Both the position numbers and the translations under genes were made by a program. The notes beneath the pieces are model-generated. The model was not told where the DNA came from. It searched no databases and saw only the letters and a list, made by a program, of their open reading frames with translations. 64,000 bases of DNA, from NCBI GenBank assembly GCA_016859345.1, contig CM029128.1, forward strand, positions 18,458,104-18,522,103, given 5' to 3'. Positions 11,500 to 26,800 of the stretch are shown here, piece after piece (within the stretch, counting starts at the first letter, position 1; every line of letters starts with the position of its first letter). This DNA comes from Istiophorus platypterus. Its lineage: Eukaryota > Chordata > Actinopteri > Istiophoriformes > Istiophoridae.

Positions 11500-12274
11500 C
11501 TGAAAAGGGGGTAAGGTTTATGACAAAAAACAAAGTTAGTGATACAGTTTTGGTGAAACTCACAGTGAGAAACAATGTGTTATATGTCATGTTTTAATAA
11601 TAGTGTTGGCAGTGTCTTTATATGTACAACATAATGTATACATTCATTTTACTCTCTGTACGAACAGGAAATGATAACATATGTATGCTTATGGATGTCA
11701 AACTGCAAATTTGCCACTGCCAGTTAAACTTACAAAGAGGAATAATGTATTTCCAAAGAGACGTATTTATCTGAAAAGATGTTATTTCGCTAAATCATTT
11801 GTTTATTTTTGCAGTTGTGAGGAGCTCCTCCATTTCCTTTGAGCATTGCATCGGTCGACAATCATTTCCATTGTTGAGTTTACCTGATATAGACACTTTT
11901 TCAGTATGTTTTCAGTATATAAACAGGGACATTGCCTCAGTTACATTAAGTTTGTTAGCTGTTGTTTTTTTTTTCCAAAAGCATTAACTTGCATTCAAAT
12001 CTTTTTAGTTCCTCATTCTCTTGTAACAATAAGCATTTGTTTTTGGTTTTACACATTGGCTGTAGAGTGGAGTACAGAATTTCCAAAAATAGTATGTAAT
12101 ATGGAATTGGGACACGGCACTTTTGGTTGCAAATTATCACTTAGTGGAGTGATTAAGCCAATGCAAGAAAAGTCATTAAGACTGGAGAGAGAACAGTGGG
12201 TGAAATCAGCCTAATGAGCAGAGGCAGAGGCAGGGCAGAGGCAGAGGCAGAGGCAGAGAGAGAGAGAGAGAGAG

Positions 12275-12359
<85 letters not shown>

Positions 12360-15300
12360 ATATGTGTGTGTGTAAGGGCAGGTTACCACTTACAGGAGTG
12401 GTGGTGGGAACAGTGGCATGCACTGCAGCAGCGGAGGAGGAGCTGCAGTGTATCTGCTCCTCACTGCCTTGTCAGGGGAGTTGGCAGTTTGGCAGCTTGT
12501 GTGTGTTGGAGAGTCCGAGTCTCTGCGACAGTCTGTGAATCACAGGTTTGGAGCACCTTTAGATAATTAATCTTATTTAATTTACTCCAGACTGAAATAA
12601 TTTATGTGCTGGGTGAAGTGAGTTTATTGAAATCTGACTGTAATGTCCTGATAATGAGTAGCAAATTTAAATTTTGCAAATTCAAGTCATAGATTAATCT
12701 CACTCTTAACCACACGCAGAGCAAGCATACAGAGTGACAGAAAATTGTACAAACCTCTACAAACATACAAAAACTCATTCCTCTGTAAGAATCTGTCTTA
12801 GCAGCATCACATCAGACAAACCTGACTTAGCGCCTCTGTGCCGCTCAGGGCATCTACAAAGAGGACAGTGAAGACAGCAAGAGGAGGAGTGGGTCTGCTC
12901 TCTGTTGCCACCAACTGGCTCTGGAAACACAAGACCAACAGGATGAGGATTTAAGGAGGCAGATCAAATGAATTCAAATAAATTTTTTTTAAAAAATGGA
13001 TTTTACAAACTTAGATTTTATCCTCTTCGCCAGAATATTAGGAAAGTCAAGTATGAACAAACATAAAAGACAACCCAGATTTCCTGTTGAGAATGAAAGG
13101 AGCCTTCTTACGTTCAGATCGTTCTTGGTGACATGATGAACATTCAAGACAAAGTGGAGTTTGATGACTTCTGCAGTCAGGTTCATCTGCTGTTTTTGAA
13201 ACTTGTATAGACACAGCAGGACTCTGCCCTGCAACACACACACAAACTTCAAGGCTTAAGAAAAGTGTGGCAGTGAAATACTCTCCCCAGCAGGGTGGAC
13301 ACAATCTGTTCAGGCGAACTCTGATGTGGAAAACACAATATATATGTATATAATCTTAACTCTTAATTTAACAATATATATATCAATTATTTTAATGACA
13401 CATAAATCATGTGCCTGCATCGGAGGGACAGATGCTCTTACTGGGAAGTTTTCTTTTGCTGTGGACAGGGTTTGTGCTTGAACTGCAGATGTCTGGTTCT
13501 GCAGTGGATGTCTGAGTACATCTGGACACCTGAGACTGGGGTGTGGGGGGCTCCAGCTCTGAACCTGTCCCTGAAAACAAAACCATTACATATATTACAT
13601 GTAATGTGTCTATGTACAAATAAAAGGGGAAATGTTTTCTATGCATATTTACCATTGTTCTGACAACATCTAGTTGGGTTCTTATGTGTTATTGTCTTTG
13701 TGTGAGACTCTTATGACAAGTTGTAATGCATTACCATTTATGGTTACACATTGACCTACATTTATGGATGGAGGTTTATAAATCCTTAGTTGTTCAATCA
13801 CCTTCTCCTTCACTGAAGGACCTACAATACGTGTATTAGTAGTAACATCTGGATGATACATGATCTTTCAAAGAAAGAAAGTAAATGAAAGTAGACAAAC
13901 TTACTGATGTCACGTCCTGGTTTTTGTCTGTCTACAGAGAGTGACCTCTCTCTGGCTGTTCGTCTCAGTGTAGAATCCTCCTCTACCTCATCAACCGTTC
14001 CTCTTTCTTTTCTTCCCCTGCTGATATCAGTCAGACATTTCTCCCCAGGCCTGAGCAACAGGAGGGGATTAAATAAAGTACAAGTCAACATGAAAAGATA
14101 ACTAGTAAACAACAGTATATACAATAAGTATTGAGCTATGTTTAGGTTGCATGTAAAAAGGAGGCAATAGGGGAAGTAAAACTTTTCACTGCAGGCTTCC
14201 TTGTTAGAGTTATAAGCTTTTATCTGTTGTTCCTTTCTACAGACAAATTGTTAATTTGTGCTTGTGTGGGCACAACACTGGAAAAAGAGGCCTGGACAGT
14301 GTGGATACATCAGGAAGATGAAAACCAACCTAATGCGAGGTGTAGAGGTGTAGTAGTGAGTGTAGTTCTGTTGAGCTGAAGGAGCTGCTCTTGTGGAGTT
14401 GAGAAGCTTTTTATTTCTCAGACAGCTTTCTAGTTTCTCCTTTAGTCTGGCGACCTCATCCTGGAGTGTCTGGATTGCCTCACTAGAAACACACACAGAA
14501 AAGCATACACAACATATTTAAAATCAAATGACACTATCCAGTTGGTGGTAACTTTTATCTTAGTAGATACAGTATGATTTGGTTTTCACTACCACACAAA
14601 TTCGGGGTCAAACACTTTAAAGTCCAGAAAATGTGAGTGCTTAAGTGCAGCATTGCGAAAATATTCAAGTGACGAGCCAGGTGAGATTTGCTTTCTATGC
14701 AGGCTTCAAACCAAACACACATGCACAAACTCTTTGAAAAGTCATGCAGCTCCACACCATTCAGGAAAAATACAATTACCCCCTATTATGCAACCAGATT
14801 CATTAACAGCAGATTCTGTAATAAGATACATAATATAAAACAAGAATATGAGAACAGAAATCTTAAGGATATTTCAACATTGCACTGCCAATGAGGCTTA
14901 ATATTACAAAGAGTTAACAAGTCAACACAGTTTCAGGAATTATTGTCTGAAATTCATACATCAAAATTATTGTATGCTTGATTTACAGTATATCCCATCT
15001 AGTCCCATCCAGGAGTCTCTGCAGGGAGACATAAACCAGCTATTGTCATAGCAGCTGCTGCTTCTACACACACTCACTTGTGATTTGCCACCTGTCTGGA
15101 GCTCAGGGCTCTGAGATAATCACCATGGTGATACAGTGCTGTGGGGGTGGAGCTTGAGTGGGAGCTGTAGAGGGAATGAATGGATTCTGCATACTGGTCA
15201 CTCTGTCCATCTTCAGACACTGTGCGAACTGCGGAGACAAGAGGAGGACAGCAGGTTAAATACAAAGTGAAAGAAAACACTAATAAATAAGAGTAACCCC

Positions 15301-18300
15301 AAAGTAAGTGATTAACAGGCCATAGTGTTGATTTCATAGATTTTAAAGAGAACATTCTTTATTTTTCAGCAGGCACTGAGTGTTATACATGCAGAAGACT
15401 TTCTAAAAAAACAACACATAGTCTCAGTTGATGGACAGAACTTGGAGACTTACTGCTGTCACTCTCCAGCCCAAACTCACTGGTTCCACTGTCAGCCATG
15501 GTTCGGTCCTTATGACTGATCCTGCGCTGTGGAGAGTAGGAGAAGTTGCGTCTCCACTGCCTCCATCTGTTTCTTTTTGTCTGGTCAGGGCTGAGCTGGG
15601 AGGCCCCTCCAGACTCTGTAGCTATGCAACTTTGTGATGGTGAGGAAGCAGGACATGGTACTGAGACGGGGTCTGTCTGAGGTTTCCTTGTGTTTCCCTC
15701 CTGATGGACTGAATCACTGTTGCACCGAGGAAGAATATTCAAACATACAAAGACAGAAAAACACAAAAGACCCAATCAGAAAGGGCTGAAAGACAGACAT
15801 TGTCTGCATTGATAAAATGAAGAATAATAAAAAGAATCAGGATTCAGGATAAGGAGTTGTAGGATCAGATATCGATGTGCTCTGTATGTATATGTTACAT
15901 GGGTGGGGGGTGGCATATGAGGTAAAATTTATGGTGCAGTAAATGTGTGGATGTGAAGAAGTAGTGTTGGACCTCCTCACCTCTTTGAGGCCCTCTGGTG
16001 GAGAGGACTGGGAACTGCTGCAGGAGTCAGATGGCTGCTCTCTGAACCAACAAACCCACTGTCCGTTTCTGGAGAGATGATCCCATCCTGGTGAACAAAA
16101 CATAGAACAAAGAGGATGCAGTAATTATCTGCACACAGGGTATATAGAGATTAAACATAATTTGTTATACTATACAGCTTTCTTAGTGGAATCAAACCAT
16201 CGCTTCTAATGCAAAAATAGAGTTTTAATAATCATCGGTAATCGTTCTTACAAGTCATTGGTGCATTGTTGCTGTTTTATAATAGCAATAAAAAAAGAGT
16301 GGCTTTTATACTGATTTCAAGACAGAATCGCTGACTAATAGGCTTTTTGGACAATCAAATCAGATTATGAAAGTGTACATAGAGTAGTGGCTTTAATGTA
16401 CTTGGGAGTTCAGTATTTTGTCGTTCAAAAACAACTCTTAAATTGTAGCCACTATAAAACAGAAAAAAAATATTTAGTGTGATTAATTAAGCTAATGCTA
16501 CCACATCTTCCAGCTTTGTCTTAATTAAATATATCAGATATACAAATTATCACTGGGTGGCATGGGTAACAGTGTTATTTGATCTTATTGTTGTCCTTTC
16601 ATACAAGTTAAATAGGATCAACATTGAATGTATAAATAGAAATCCCAGTAGGGATGAATGATAATGGCTACAATATTTGAGAAAGCTGTCTTTAAGCTTC
16701 AATGAGATATACAAATATTTTGAGCGCAGAGGATAGTAAAATAAAATGTTTCAACATTTCTAAAAGTTCAGAATCATATGATCAGTTAGTTTGTTTGAAA
16801 ATTTTGTAAGCACAGTAGGTTGAAACTTTAGATTTGAGCCTTACTAACACATGAAGTAAAACCCTCTGAGGAATAGACTGAGGAAGTGGCTTTCCTAACC
16901 ATGCTACAATTGTAAATGGAATCAAGAGTAGAATCAGTGACTGACTGTTATTTCAGTATAGAAAGTTACAGTATAAACTGACCTGAGAAAGGTCCCTCCT
17001 ACTCCCAGTTTGGAGTTTGGTGTTCTTCCTCTCCGATGCAGTGATCTCTCCCAGGCTACTCAGACTGCTACTGTGGGACTTTCTCATCTCTAACCTCCTG
17101 AGGCCCCTGGGAGGACGAAGAGGCAGCAAGTCGGACTGACTGGAGGCACGGTGGGAAGGTGGACTGGACCTGCTGGTCCGCTGTTGGCTGATGTCAACAG
17201 GAAATTCCCGATGGTCTGATTCAGCTTTCCTGTCAATACAGAAATACAGATAATTAAGTCCAGTTGAGCTACTAAAATTGGCTTCCACTCAAGAATATGT
17301 TCATATTTATGTGTTTAGTTTTATTTATGTACTGATGCATATATAATATATTGTTTTGCCAATAAAGTGACTACAATAGCATTATTCTTTTACCAAAAAA
17401 GATAAAAAAAAAAATTGTGTTTTAATAGGACAGTGCACATTCTTGAACACACCAACATCTCAGAGTTGCCCAGTAAGAGAAAAATCATTACTGTACAACC
17501 AATGAAACTGTCTTTCTGCTTCTCCGTTGACTAACCTCTGTGGAAGACTTTTCCTGACTTCCATATTTCCCGTTCCTTGACCCTGTCTCTTGGTCTCCTC
17601 ATCCCCAGGCGGCGTGTCAGTTCCTACAGTAGCAGAGAGACGAGCTACTTCTCTGAGGCTGTGGTCAAAAGTTTTGTGAAGTCCCTTGAAGCTTTGGTAG
17701 CTAAACAGACGAACGAAAAAAAATTAAGGGTGAAATAATGAAAGGGACCTTTTTTTTTTTAAATGAACAACTCAAAAACACAGATGTCACCACTCACGAA
17801 TCCATTAGTGTGGAAAAGTCTTGTCCAACAGAGCTGCTGCCATTCAGAGGTTTGAGGTATAGAGAATTCAGCGTTTCTTCATCATCTGTCTCTGCCTCCT
17901 TTATATCGCTCTCTTCACTGGCTAAGCTCAGCTCCACCTCTGGTGCCCTTCCTGGACCAACCAGCAAAGCCACAGGTGGGATCTGGAAGGAAGTGAAGTT
18001 AGATTATGTCCTGTCATTTCATAGCCAAACCAACAAAGTTCAAATTGAAGTATGTGAAATGACTATGGGCTACACCCTCATATGAAGATGGATCAAATAT
18101 TATATATTAATAATATTATTTTTCATCAGCAGCAGTTCTAGCCATAGGGTTATAACTAACAACTATTTTCATTATTGATTAATCTGTCAATTATTTTTTA
18201 TTAATCATTTGGTCTATTAAATATCAGAAAATACTGAAAAAAATTCCATCGTGATTTCCAAGCTTCTGTTCCAAATTACATTTGAGTCAATGATAAATCA

Positions 18301-19568
18301 TTTCATGACTTTCCATCATCCCTCATTTCTAAAGGCCAATCTTTTTAGTAAAGAGGTCCACAAGACTAGACAAGAGCAAAGCTAAAATGCAAACACCACT
18401 TCATCTTACATGATTCCTATTAGGAAAACCAACAGTATTTAGTAATGTATTTTTCTAAAGGTTTTTCATTATGGGTGTACATAAAACAATGCATTGGATG
18501 TTCTCTTATATTTCTGTTCAGAATTACCCTGGTCCCTGTGGCATGATATGCTGATAACCTACAGGGTTTTACATATCTGTACACTCACAGGTACAAAAGT
18601 GAGGTAGCCTTACTGTATAGTTCAGGGACAGAGCACAGAGTAATTGTGGTGGTACCTGTGGGAGAGTCAGAGTCCCTCTCTCCTCCGACACAACAGACGA
18701 AGAAGTGGGTTGAGGAAGTGGAGAGGGAGGAGCCTCACACATGGGCTGCTCCTGTTGTATCTTTTCCACCTGCTCCTTCAACTCATCCATATGCATACCA
18801 CACTGGTAGATCAGCCCTTCCAGCTCCCTGATACATACCAATGCATGCACAAGCATGGAGACAAACATTATAAAAATAAAAAAATCAACTTAACTAAATT
18901 GAGTCCAAATATAAATATATGGTGTATTTATCTTGGACATAACTCTCACCGGTCAGGGTCAAAGTGGTTGAGTTCTCCCCCTTGCTGCTGCAGGAGTTTG
19001 TGCTCATCCCTCGCTAACAGGTAGCCCCTTTCTAAAGAGCTGAGCCCTTCACCAAGCTGTAAGAGACCCTGAAGGACAGCAAGAGTTTATTACTTTGGAT
19101 ATGAGGTGGCCATTAAAATTCGTTCTTATAAAGGATTACTTATTGTTTGTGGCTCTTACCTTCATCTGTTCAAAAGGTTTGAGTTTTTCTCTTTTCAGGA
19201 GATCCTCAAAAGTCTGCAGCTGAGTGAAAATCAGCAAAACCTTTATCTCTGTTTATTCTTCCTAATCACATCATCCAGCAAATTTGTGAGGACTTTCACC
19301 CATTGATATTTTTATTAGCTCAGTTACCTGCTGGAGGAACTTGTCAGCCTGATTGTAGAGAACCTTATCCAGCTGTTGTCCCTCCTGAGGGCCTGTTTCA
19401 TTTGACAGACAGATGTAGAGGTGTTATATGAGGCTAGTTGTACAGAATGATTTAACATTATAACATTTATAACATTGGCGATATTTAATGGTACAGCAAT
19501 AAATCAGAGGAGCAGTGTGATACAAATGCCCGAGGGAAAGCCAAATCACTTAGATATATAACATAATG

Positions 19569-19617
<49 letters not shown>

Positions 19618-20795
19618 TGAGTGTGTCAGCAAAGAGGCTGCTATGCTGTATTAAAGGGGAAAAACATACTCTGATTAGCACTGTTTTCATTGGCAGGAAG
19701 AGAAGCTGAGTTGATCGCTGCTCTCTGAGCCTGAAGAAAGTCCAGGGTCATCATCTTTGAGGTGTTCTGGTTTGGTCCTGATTGCACCAAGTGGCTGGGC
19801 TTTGGAGGCTCAGAGTACAGGTTCACCTGATGGAAAGTGAAAAGTAAGAATGGGCCTAAATGTATCTTGACCTATGTCAACTATAATCATTAACCAAACT
19901 GCCCAAAGTTGAACTTCTGAATTGGGTGATATTGGTTGCAAATTGTTCCCATCTACCAGAATGGTAATGTCAGTGACTTTAAGTACTGTTACATTTCAAG
20001 ATATTATCATTTTGGATCATGGATTAGCCTCATTTGTTATTCTAGAAATGGGACTTCGGGTCAGGTTAAAGTGCAGCAGCAGCAGCAAATTTGATACTGA
20101 TGACTTAAATACTCTGAGAAATTAGGTTATATTGTAGAACATCTTTCTCCTCGAATATGTTTTCAGAAAAAAATGATCATACACCTGAGAAAACTGGTAA
20201 AATAAAGATGACCACATTCAGTTGGATTAACTAAATGATCATAAAAAGAGCGAACATAAAATTCCCTAATTGTGGGCGACTGTGGCTCAGAAGGTTAAAT
20301 GGGTCGTCAACAAACCGTAAGGTTAGCAGTTCAATCTCACGCTCCTTCAGTGCATGTCAAACTATCCTTGGAAAAGATACTGAAACCCAAATTTTCCCCA
20401 AATCTATCATCAGTGTGTGAATGTGTATGCATGCATAGAAAAAGCACTGTATGAATGTTTGTTTGAATGGGTGAATGTGACTAATGTGAAAGTGCTTTCA
20501 TTAGCTGATAAGACTAGAAAAACATATCAGGACAGTCCATATACCATTTACCAAAGACAACTGATTAATAGCAAATACAAATGTAGCTGAGGAGGCAAAC
20601 ATCTCCATCTAGTGATTTCAGTGCAGAAAAGACTAACTGAATTTGAACTGGACTTTACGAAAAAAGGGTTAAACATACACTGAGCGGTTGCCCAACAGAA
20701 ATAATGAAAATGAGAATGAAGGGACACCCCTCCCCAATCAGCCTTCTAAGCAGTAAATCATGATGACCTTAACCTGACCTCGACAGTTCTCTTAA

Positions 20796-20832
<37 letters not shown>

Positions 20833-23800
20833 CTGGTAAGCCACTTCGGCTGCTTTTTTTCCCCCTTTCATTTTCAGATTGTTTCCAATTTACTACATAG
20901 TTGAGAGACAAGAAACTGAAAAAAAGGGTCAAAAAGATGGAACAAACTAAATCACCATCATAAATCAGACTAGAACCCATAATGTCCTTTATAAAAAAAT
21001 TATACACGCTGAATCAAAAAAAGACTCTGAAGGACCGGAGATAAAACCTACTGAAATTTATTTATAATTGCATAAACTAAAATATTTTGTTTAGTCGTTT
21101 TAAAAGTTTTTAATTCAAAAGGATCAAGAAAATTTTGCTTTGTGCTACTTGTTTCAGATTATAATAAGAAAATGATGGCATAACTTGATTGAATTCTAAA
21201 AAGATGATGCACTGAAATTGAAAGCAGTGCAAATTATTGATGTTACTGCATTTCATGTTGTTCAAACAGATTATTCAGGACTCACAAGAAAATTACAAAA
21301 GGGGGAAACCTCTTCTTTTCAAAATAATCTGACTGTTAATTTCAGTGTAAAGTCACTCCCCCATACAGTCTGTTTGATGCTCTACGTGCAGAGAGAGATT
21401 GATACAGGTTCAGAGTTTTGGTGAAGGAGATGGAGGTGGGGAGGTAAGCAGTCTGATTTTGATTGGTGCTGACTGGGGAGAACTGCGGCTAAAACAGAAA
21501 TGGAAACAGAAATTCTTTAAAGGAACTACTTAATAACACTTCAGCACTCCTCTTCCCTCATTTCTCTCTCATCCTATGATTCTGAGAATTCTCATAACTC
21601 ATTCTGACATACTGCTCGGTCTGTGATGTGCTTATACTGTCCGGGCCCAGGCTGTTGGTTCTCTATCCATCTGGCTTGTAAAAACAAAATTTAGAATAAT
21701 AGTATTTCGATATACATTGATATTTCATTATAAATCTGAAATAATTTGTAGTTATATTTTATAAAACTTCCTTTTTCAACATGCTTTCATTTGATTCTTT
21801 TTTGCACTCATCTTTCAACCTTTTTATTTGGCTCATTTTGGCTTATTTTGGCATTACTTTGCTCTTAGAAAAGCCCTACACAAATAAAAATGATCATTAT
21901 TATTATTTACTATGGGGACCACTTTCCCATTCAAATGAATGGGAATCCCTTTAGAATCCCTTTAATTAAAAAACAAACAAACAAAAAAAATCATATATTT
22001 TGTTCTCCTGTACCTGGTGAAGACATCTTAACATCACATGTAACAGCACCACAACAATATAAAAAAACAATGATAAAAACTGAATGAAGTGATCTAAGGG
22101 CTATTAAAAGTCCCATAATGAAGGAAACACATATTAATAGTCTGTCTGTTCAATCGAAGGATAATGATTTAGCTATGAACTTAGCAGATGAATGATTAAT
22201 GAATTTTAAAGCTCCAATTAAAAATTGAACACTTGCAGAGCTTAGATAGGACTGACCACAGGCAATAACCCACACAAAAGGGACAGCTGTCACTGGCTGA
22301 GTTTGGTCACAAGAGGGCCTCCTCACAGATCACTGTTTTTTTGGCTTTGTCCTTAACTTTGAAGGAACCTCGCTGTTGGTTCCTAGTGTCCAGAACTCTC
22401 TGTACCCTCCTGGATTTTATTCTGGTCCTGATTAGACACTGTATGTGTTTTTGTGTATGTGTGAAACATACAATAAAATTAACAGTTGAATCTAATTATA
22501 TATAGAACTGAACCATAATTTGTAAAAAAAAACAAAACAAAGGAAAACATTTAAATTTTCATTTTTAATACTTTGAGCTTACACTACTCGTAATATTAAG
22601 CTCTTTTTTGAAAATAAGTTTTTCACTGTTGCTGTTCAATACTGTTCCTTTGTTGAATAAAAGTTTCAGCAATGAAAGTGGAAGAGTCTGTAATGAGCTT
22701 GTTGTCTCAGTTTCTAAAATTAATCAGATAATTTAATTAAAAATGTAAGTAACTGGAGAACATGATTTTAAGGCTCTGTCATAACATGGTAGGTGTTAAA
22801 GTGACTTGAAATTAAGACCAAAATTAATGTTATGGCTCTGATATGTACTGTTTTTTTTAAATCCTTGTTCAGTTCACTTCATTAAATAGTGATAAATTAC
22901 AGCCTGATCTTTAGATCAACTACCTTAGCTTCCAGACGCAGACGATCAATAGTGTTTTCTGCCTCAGCATATTTAGTCAGCAGTCTGTTGTAGTCCTCCT
23001 GCATCAAAAGGAGAAAGAGAGAGGAAATAAGAAAATGAGAAGAAGGGAAGACAAACAAAGTTGGGTTAAAGAAGGGAGGCAAGGGCAAATGCTCAGAGGA
23101 TGGAGCATGGTTTAGGTCTAATTTATAAGATTCAATCTAAGTAGAGTAGAATCAAAAATAGGCGGGCACCCTGTTCTTACATTTCTATGTAGTTTGGTCT
23201 GGAGAAATCTTAGTGCTACAATATAAAATTATATGTTAGAGAATATTATTCTGAAATGTGAATTACATTTACAAAAAAGTAATGAAAAGGTAATTTATAC
23301 ATTATTGCTATATTGCAGTACTGACTTAGACAAAAGTAATTTGTGTTGTCTTAAGGTCATTGATCTGCAGACCTTATTCTACTTCCCACTTTCAATCTAA
23401 TCTTGGAAGTATAACATTAGTCCAATGTCCAAGCTTTTAAAGTGCCTTGGTCCAGTAGACAGATGAACAATAAAGCATTATAATGGAATATTGGAATATG
23501 GGGCAAAATACACAAGACCAGGGTTATATTGGAACCTGGCAAAAAAACCCAAAAACTATACACCATACAAGACTTCAATACAGAGGAAATTCACTGGAAT
23601 GTGTATCAGTTTTTGTTTCTGGTTGATTGTTAACTCTCTTAAAACAGGCACAGGATTGAAGAGGGTTTAGTCTTCTTTTTGGTACAAAACAATATTTGAA
23701 TCTCTTCAGTATACAATATAAAACAAACTCTGAAGTTTAATGTCACTTTCATGTGCCTTTCCTGCTCAGCACGATGTCCATTTCTTTGACTTAAGCGTTG

Positions 23801-26800
23801 CTATATAAACACGGAGGATGTGAAGTGTGACAGCTACTGTACTGCTACTTATGAGATCGACCAAAGATGGCGGTAAGGTGGTTGCAAGCTGCAAGTGCTT
23901 TGATTTTCACATGTGGGCTAAATTTGAAACTTCTAAAGTAAAATTAAAGATGAAATTACTTTTAGAAAATTTCCATTTGAACATGGTTTATTAAAATTGT
24001 AACTCTGGGCCTCTGCTATCAAATGTTCAGATGTTCCAAATGTTCTAAATCCCATTATAGCTAAACCAGTTCACTTCAGACTGCATCCATTCAAAGCTTG
24101 CTAATTTTAAAAACAGTCCTCATGCATAAAAACATTCTGGATGCTAGTATTTTCAGGTTGTTCTTGTAAAGATCTTCTCCTGAGTGAAACCGCTCCCCCT
24201 CTCAGTCTCTACCAGTACCTGCAGCTGTTCAAGAAGTGTGGTAGCCTGCTGGCGACATCTGAACTCCTGAGGCACAGTGGAGTTGGGGGAACTGTTTGGT
24301 GGTCTGTTAGAGTCTGATGGGGCAGGAGATCCATCAGTTGTGTTCAGCAGGACTTCTTTCACAATGTCAGCAGGAGACTTGAACACTATCGGGGGCTCAG
24401 GGGTCAAGCCTTCCCTCTTGGAGTGTCTGCTTTTTGGGGGCTTGTAACCACCTTTGGGGAAATGCACCCTGGGCTCCACCTTAGAGAAGTCTGGTGTGCG
24501 ATAACTCAGAGAGCCCTTTCTGGAAATACAATAAATTTCATGGTTGGTGCTTTTTATGGAAAAAATAATTAATGATGTATGAAAACTGAAAAAAAAAACA
24601 AAAACAAGAATGGCTGAGAAAATCAAAACTTAAGGACAGGTCAATACAAAAGGTAAAGGTAATGACCCTCACCTGGAATCATTTGCTTCAGCAGCCTTCG
24701 TCCTGGCTATGGGTTTTCTCGGCTCTCCGTCCGGACTCTGTCTGGATTTTAGTGAGTCTGCCCTGATGGTGCTATGGGGACGAGAATGTGTAACTTCAGG
24801 AGAGGGCTGGCTAATCTCCCTCTGTGAGTGAGTGGGCTGCTCATGATGCTTATCTGACTTTACTGATCCCTTTAAAGACCCATTACAGACTCCTCCATAA
24901 CAATTTGCCATTGCTTGTTCGGGAAAGACATCTGCTGCCTGAAGCCCCTTCAGCTCCTGCTTTTCAGATTTTCGAGGACGAGGACTGGGTTTAAGGCCTA
25001 TGTTGCTGCTGTGTGATTGTGGAGGACTTTCTGTGAAACTTATTTCTGGAAAGTTTTCAGCTTCAATCCCAGGTTCAGCAGCTAGTTCCTCAGCCGTGAA
25101 GTGGCGAAGGTGAGGGAAAGTGGAGGCTGTGACAGCTGAGGCAGACTGAGACACTTGGCAGTGATGGTTGGAGACTATAGCAGGTTCTACGACTGGCTGG
25201 TGAGCACCACAAGATTGTGCTGATTTGATCGTCTCGATCACTTCTTTGTTAATAAGGCTTCCAGCCAAGCCTTTCATAGCGCTAAGCTCCTTTAATGGTA
25301 TATTTTTTTCATGTTTCTTTCTCTTGCTATCACTCCTCTTCTCCCATTTATCTCCACCTTTCTCCTCCTTTGTTATGTCCAGGTATTTGTCCCTCTCAGA
25401 GAGGCACTCTGTTGTCTGCTCTTCCTTTCTCTGCCTCACTTCTTCAACATCTGTCTGTACTTTGAGGCTACTCATCATGCTATCACCTGCCAAAGACAAA
25501 AAAAGTATTAAGAAATGGGAAGAACGGTTTCACGATATACAGCCATGAATTGTCTGACATGACCATACAAGCTTGCATGTTTTACTTCCTTGACTACAAT
25601 TCATGTGCTTGGCATTTCAATGAAACAGTTTCCAAAACAACTGTACAGTTGCAGAAATAGATATCTGCTTATTTCCATATTGCATGAAACGGTATTATTC
25701 TCATAATCCATCACAGTGAACAACAAATCTACATTCATTTTTTATCAATGCTGCATTATTGTTGTATGGTAATGCAGATTAATTTGTAAAGTAGGTAAAA
25801 AGTAGGAGCATTTTCCTTATTTCCCTTATATAGCCATAACGCAAGAAATGTGGAGGATATCTTATTTATTTTTCACCCAGTATCTTTTTCCCATATGTGC
25901 TGTATTTCAATATTTATGTTGCATTGATGGGTTGATGCTTTCTTCTCTGTCTCTGATCAATTAGAATTGAGTGTATTGATTGATCAATTGACAGAAAAAT
26001 TATAAATAAATCACATAAACAAAGTATTTTAATAATCAGTAATCATTTATGTAATTAGCCAAAAATAACAAACATTCACTGTTGTTTTTCTCTGTCTTTA
26101 AATTTTAGAGTAGTAGCTGAAAACAACAAGCAATATAAAGATGTCACCTTTAGCTTTAGTAATTGTGAAGGACGTTTTTCTCTGTTCTGGATTGTTTCAG
26201 TTTTTCTTAAAAACAATTCATTGAAAATATATATTAAAAATGGGAATTACAAAGTGTGCTAGTTTTCAGAATGGTCAGCTTTAAGTTGTATACAATAGGC
26301 TAAAATATGTGAAATGGCCCTTTATGTACAGTAGTGCAGGAACTACATTGGCATAAAAAAGTTCGGGCCGCCTCGATCAAATTTTCTGTGGCTGAACTGA
26401 CCGCCAAAATGCATAAAGGTAAAGATGAAAACAATCTCTTCATCATATTAAGCAAGACTAGTGTACAAGTTAGGATTAAAAAAAGGAACCAAGCACCATA
26501 CAAAAGTTTGGGCAACCCAAGAGACTTTATTTCTGGTAACTTTTAGAAAAGGCTTCCGACCTTAATTTGCTTGTTAGGGCTACAGCTTGTTCACAGTCAT
26601 TGTTAGGAAAGATTTCAAAGCTATATAAATACTCAGACTCCTCAAACCAGCTATGGGCTCCTCTGAGCAGCTGCTTAGCTCTCTGAAAAATTAAAATAAC
26701 TGATCTCTACAAAGCAGGAGAATAAGTTATAGGATAAGAAGATAGCAAAGTGTTTTCAGAAAGCTGTTTCCTCAGTTTATAATGTAATAATGAAATGGCA

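Larger units (their letters stand above)
19827..22923. other. akna intron, 3.1 kb
   Basis: Intron between the 25-codon exon and the VNLYSEPP exon. It holds a SINE, a CA microsatellite and otherwise AT-rich sequence. An exon-like stretch near 21430-21480 was considered and rejected. Confidence 0.75.

Noticed and set aside
12153..12389. Open frame of Leu-Ser repeats on the - strand
   Set aside because: Translation of the GA microsatellite in an akna intron.
15837..16103. 88-codon - strand frame starting MFCSPGWDHLSRN
   Set aside because: Wrong frame of the akna exon that encodes SPETDSGFVGSE.
20263..20340. Possible tRNA gene
   Set aside because: A- and B-box-like words are present but diverged, with a SINE body following and no cloverleaf.
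21430..21490. Exon-like stretch on the - strand with an acceptor (PQFSPVSTNQNQT)
   Set aside because: No donor restores the phase between the flanking akna exons, which join directly as LRLEAK-VNLYSEPP as in human AKNA.
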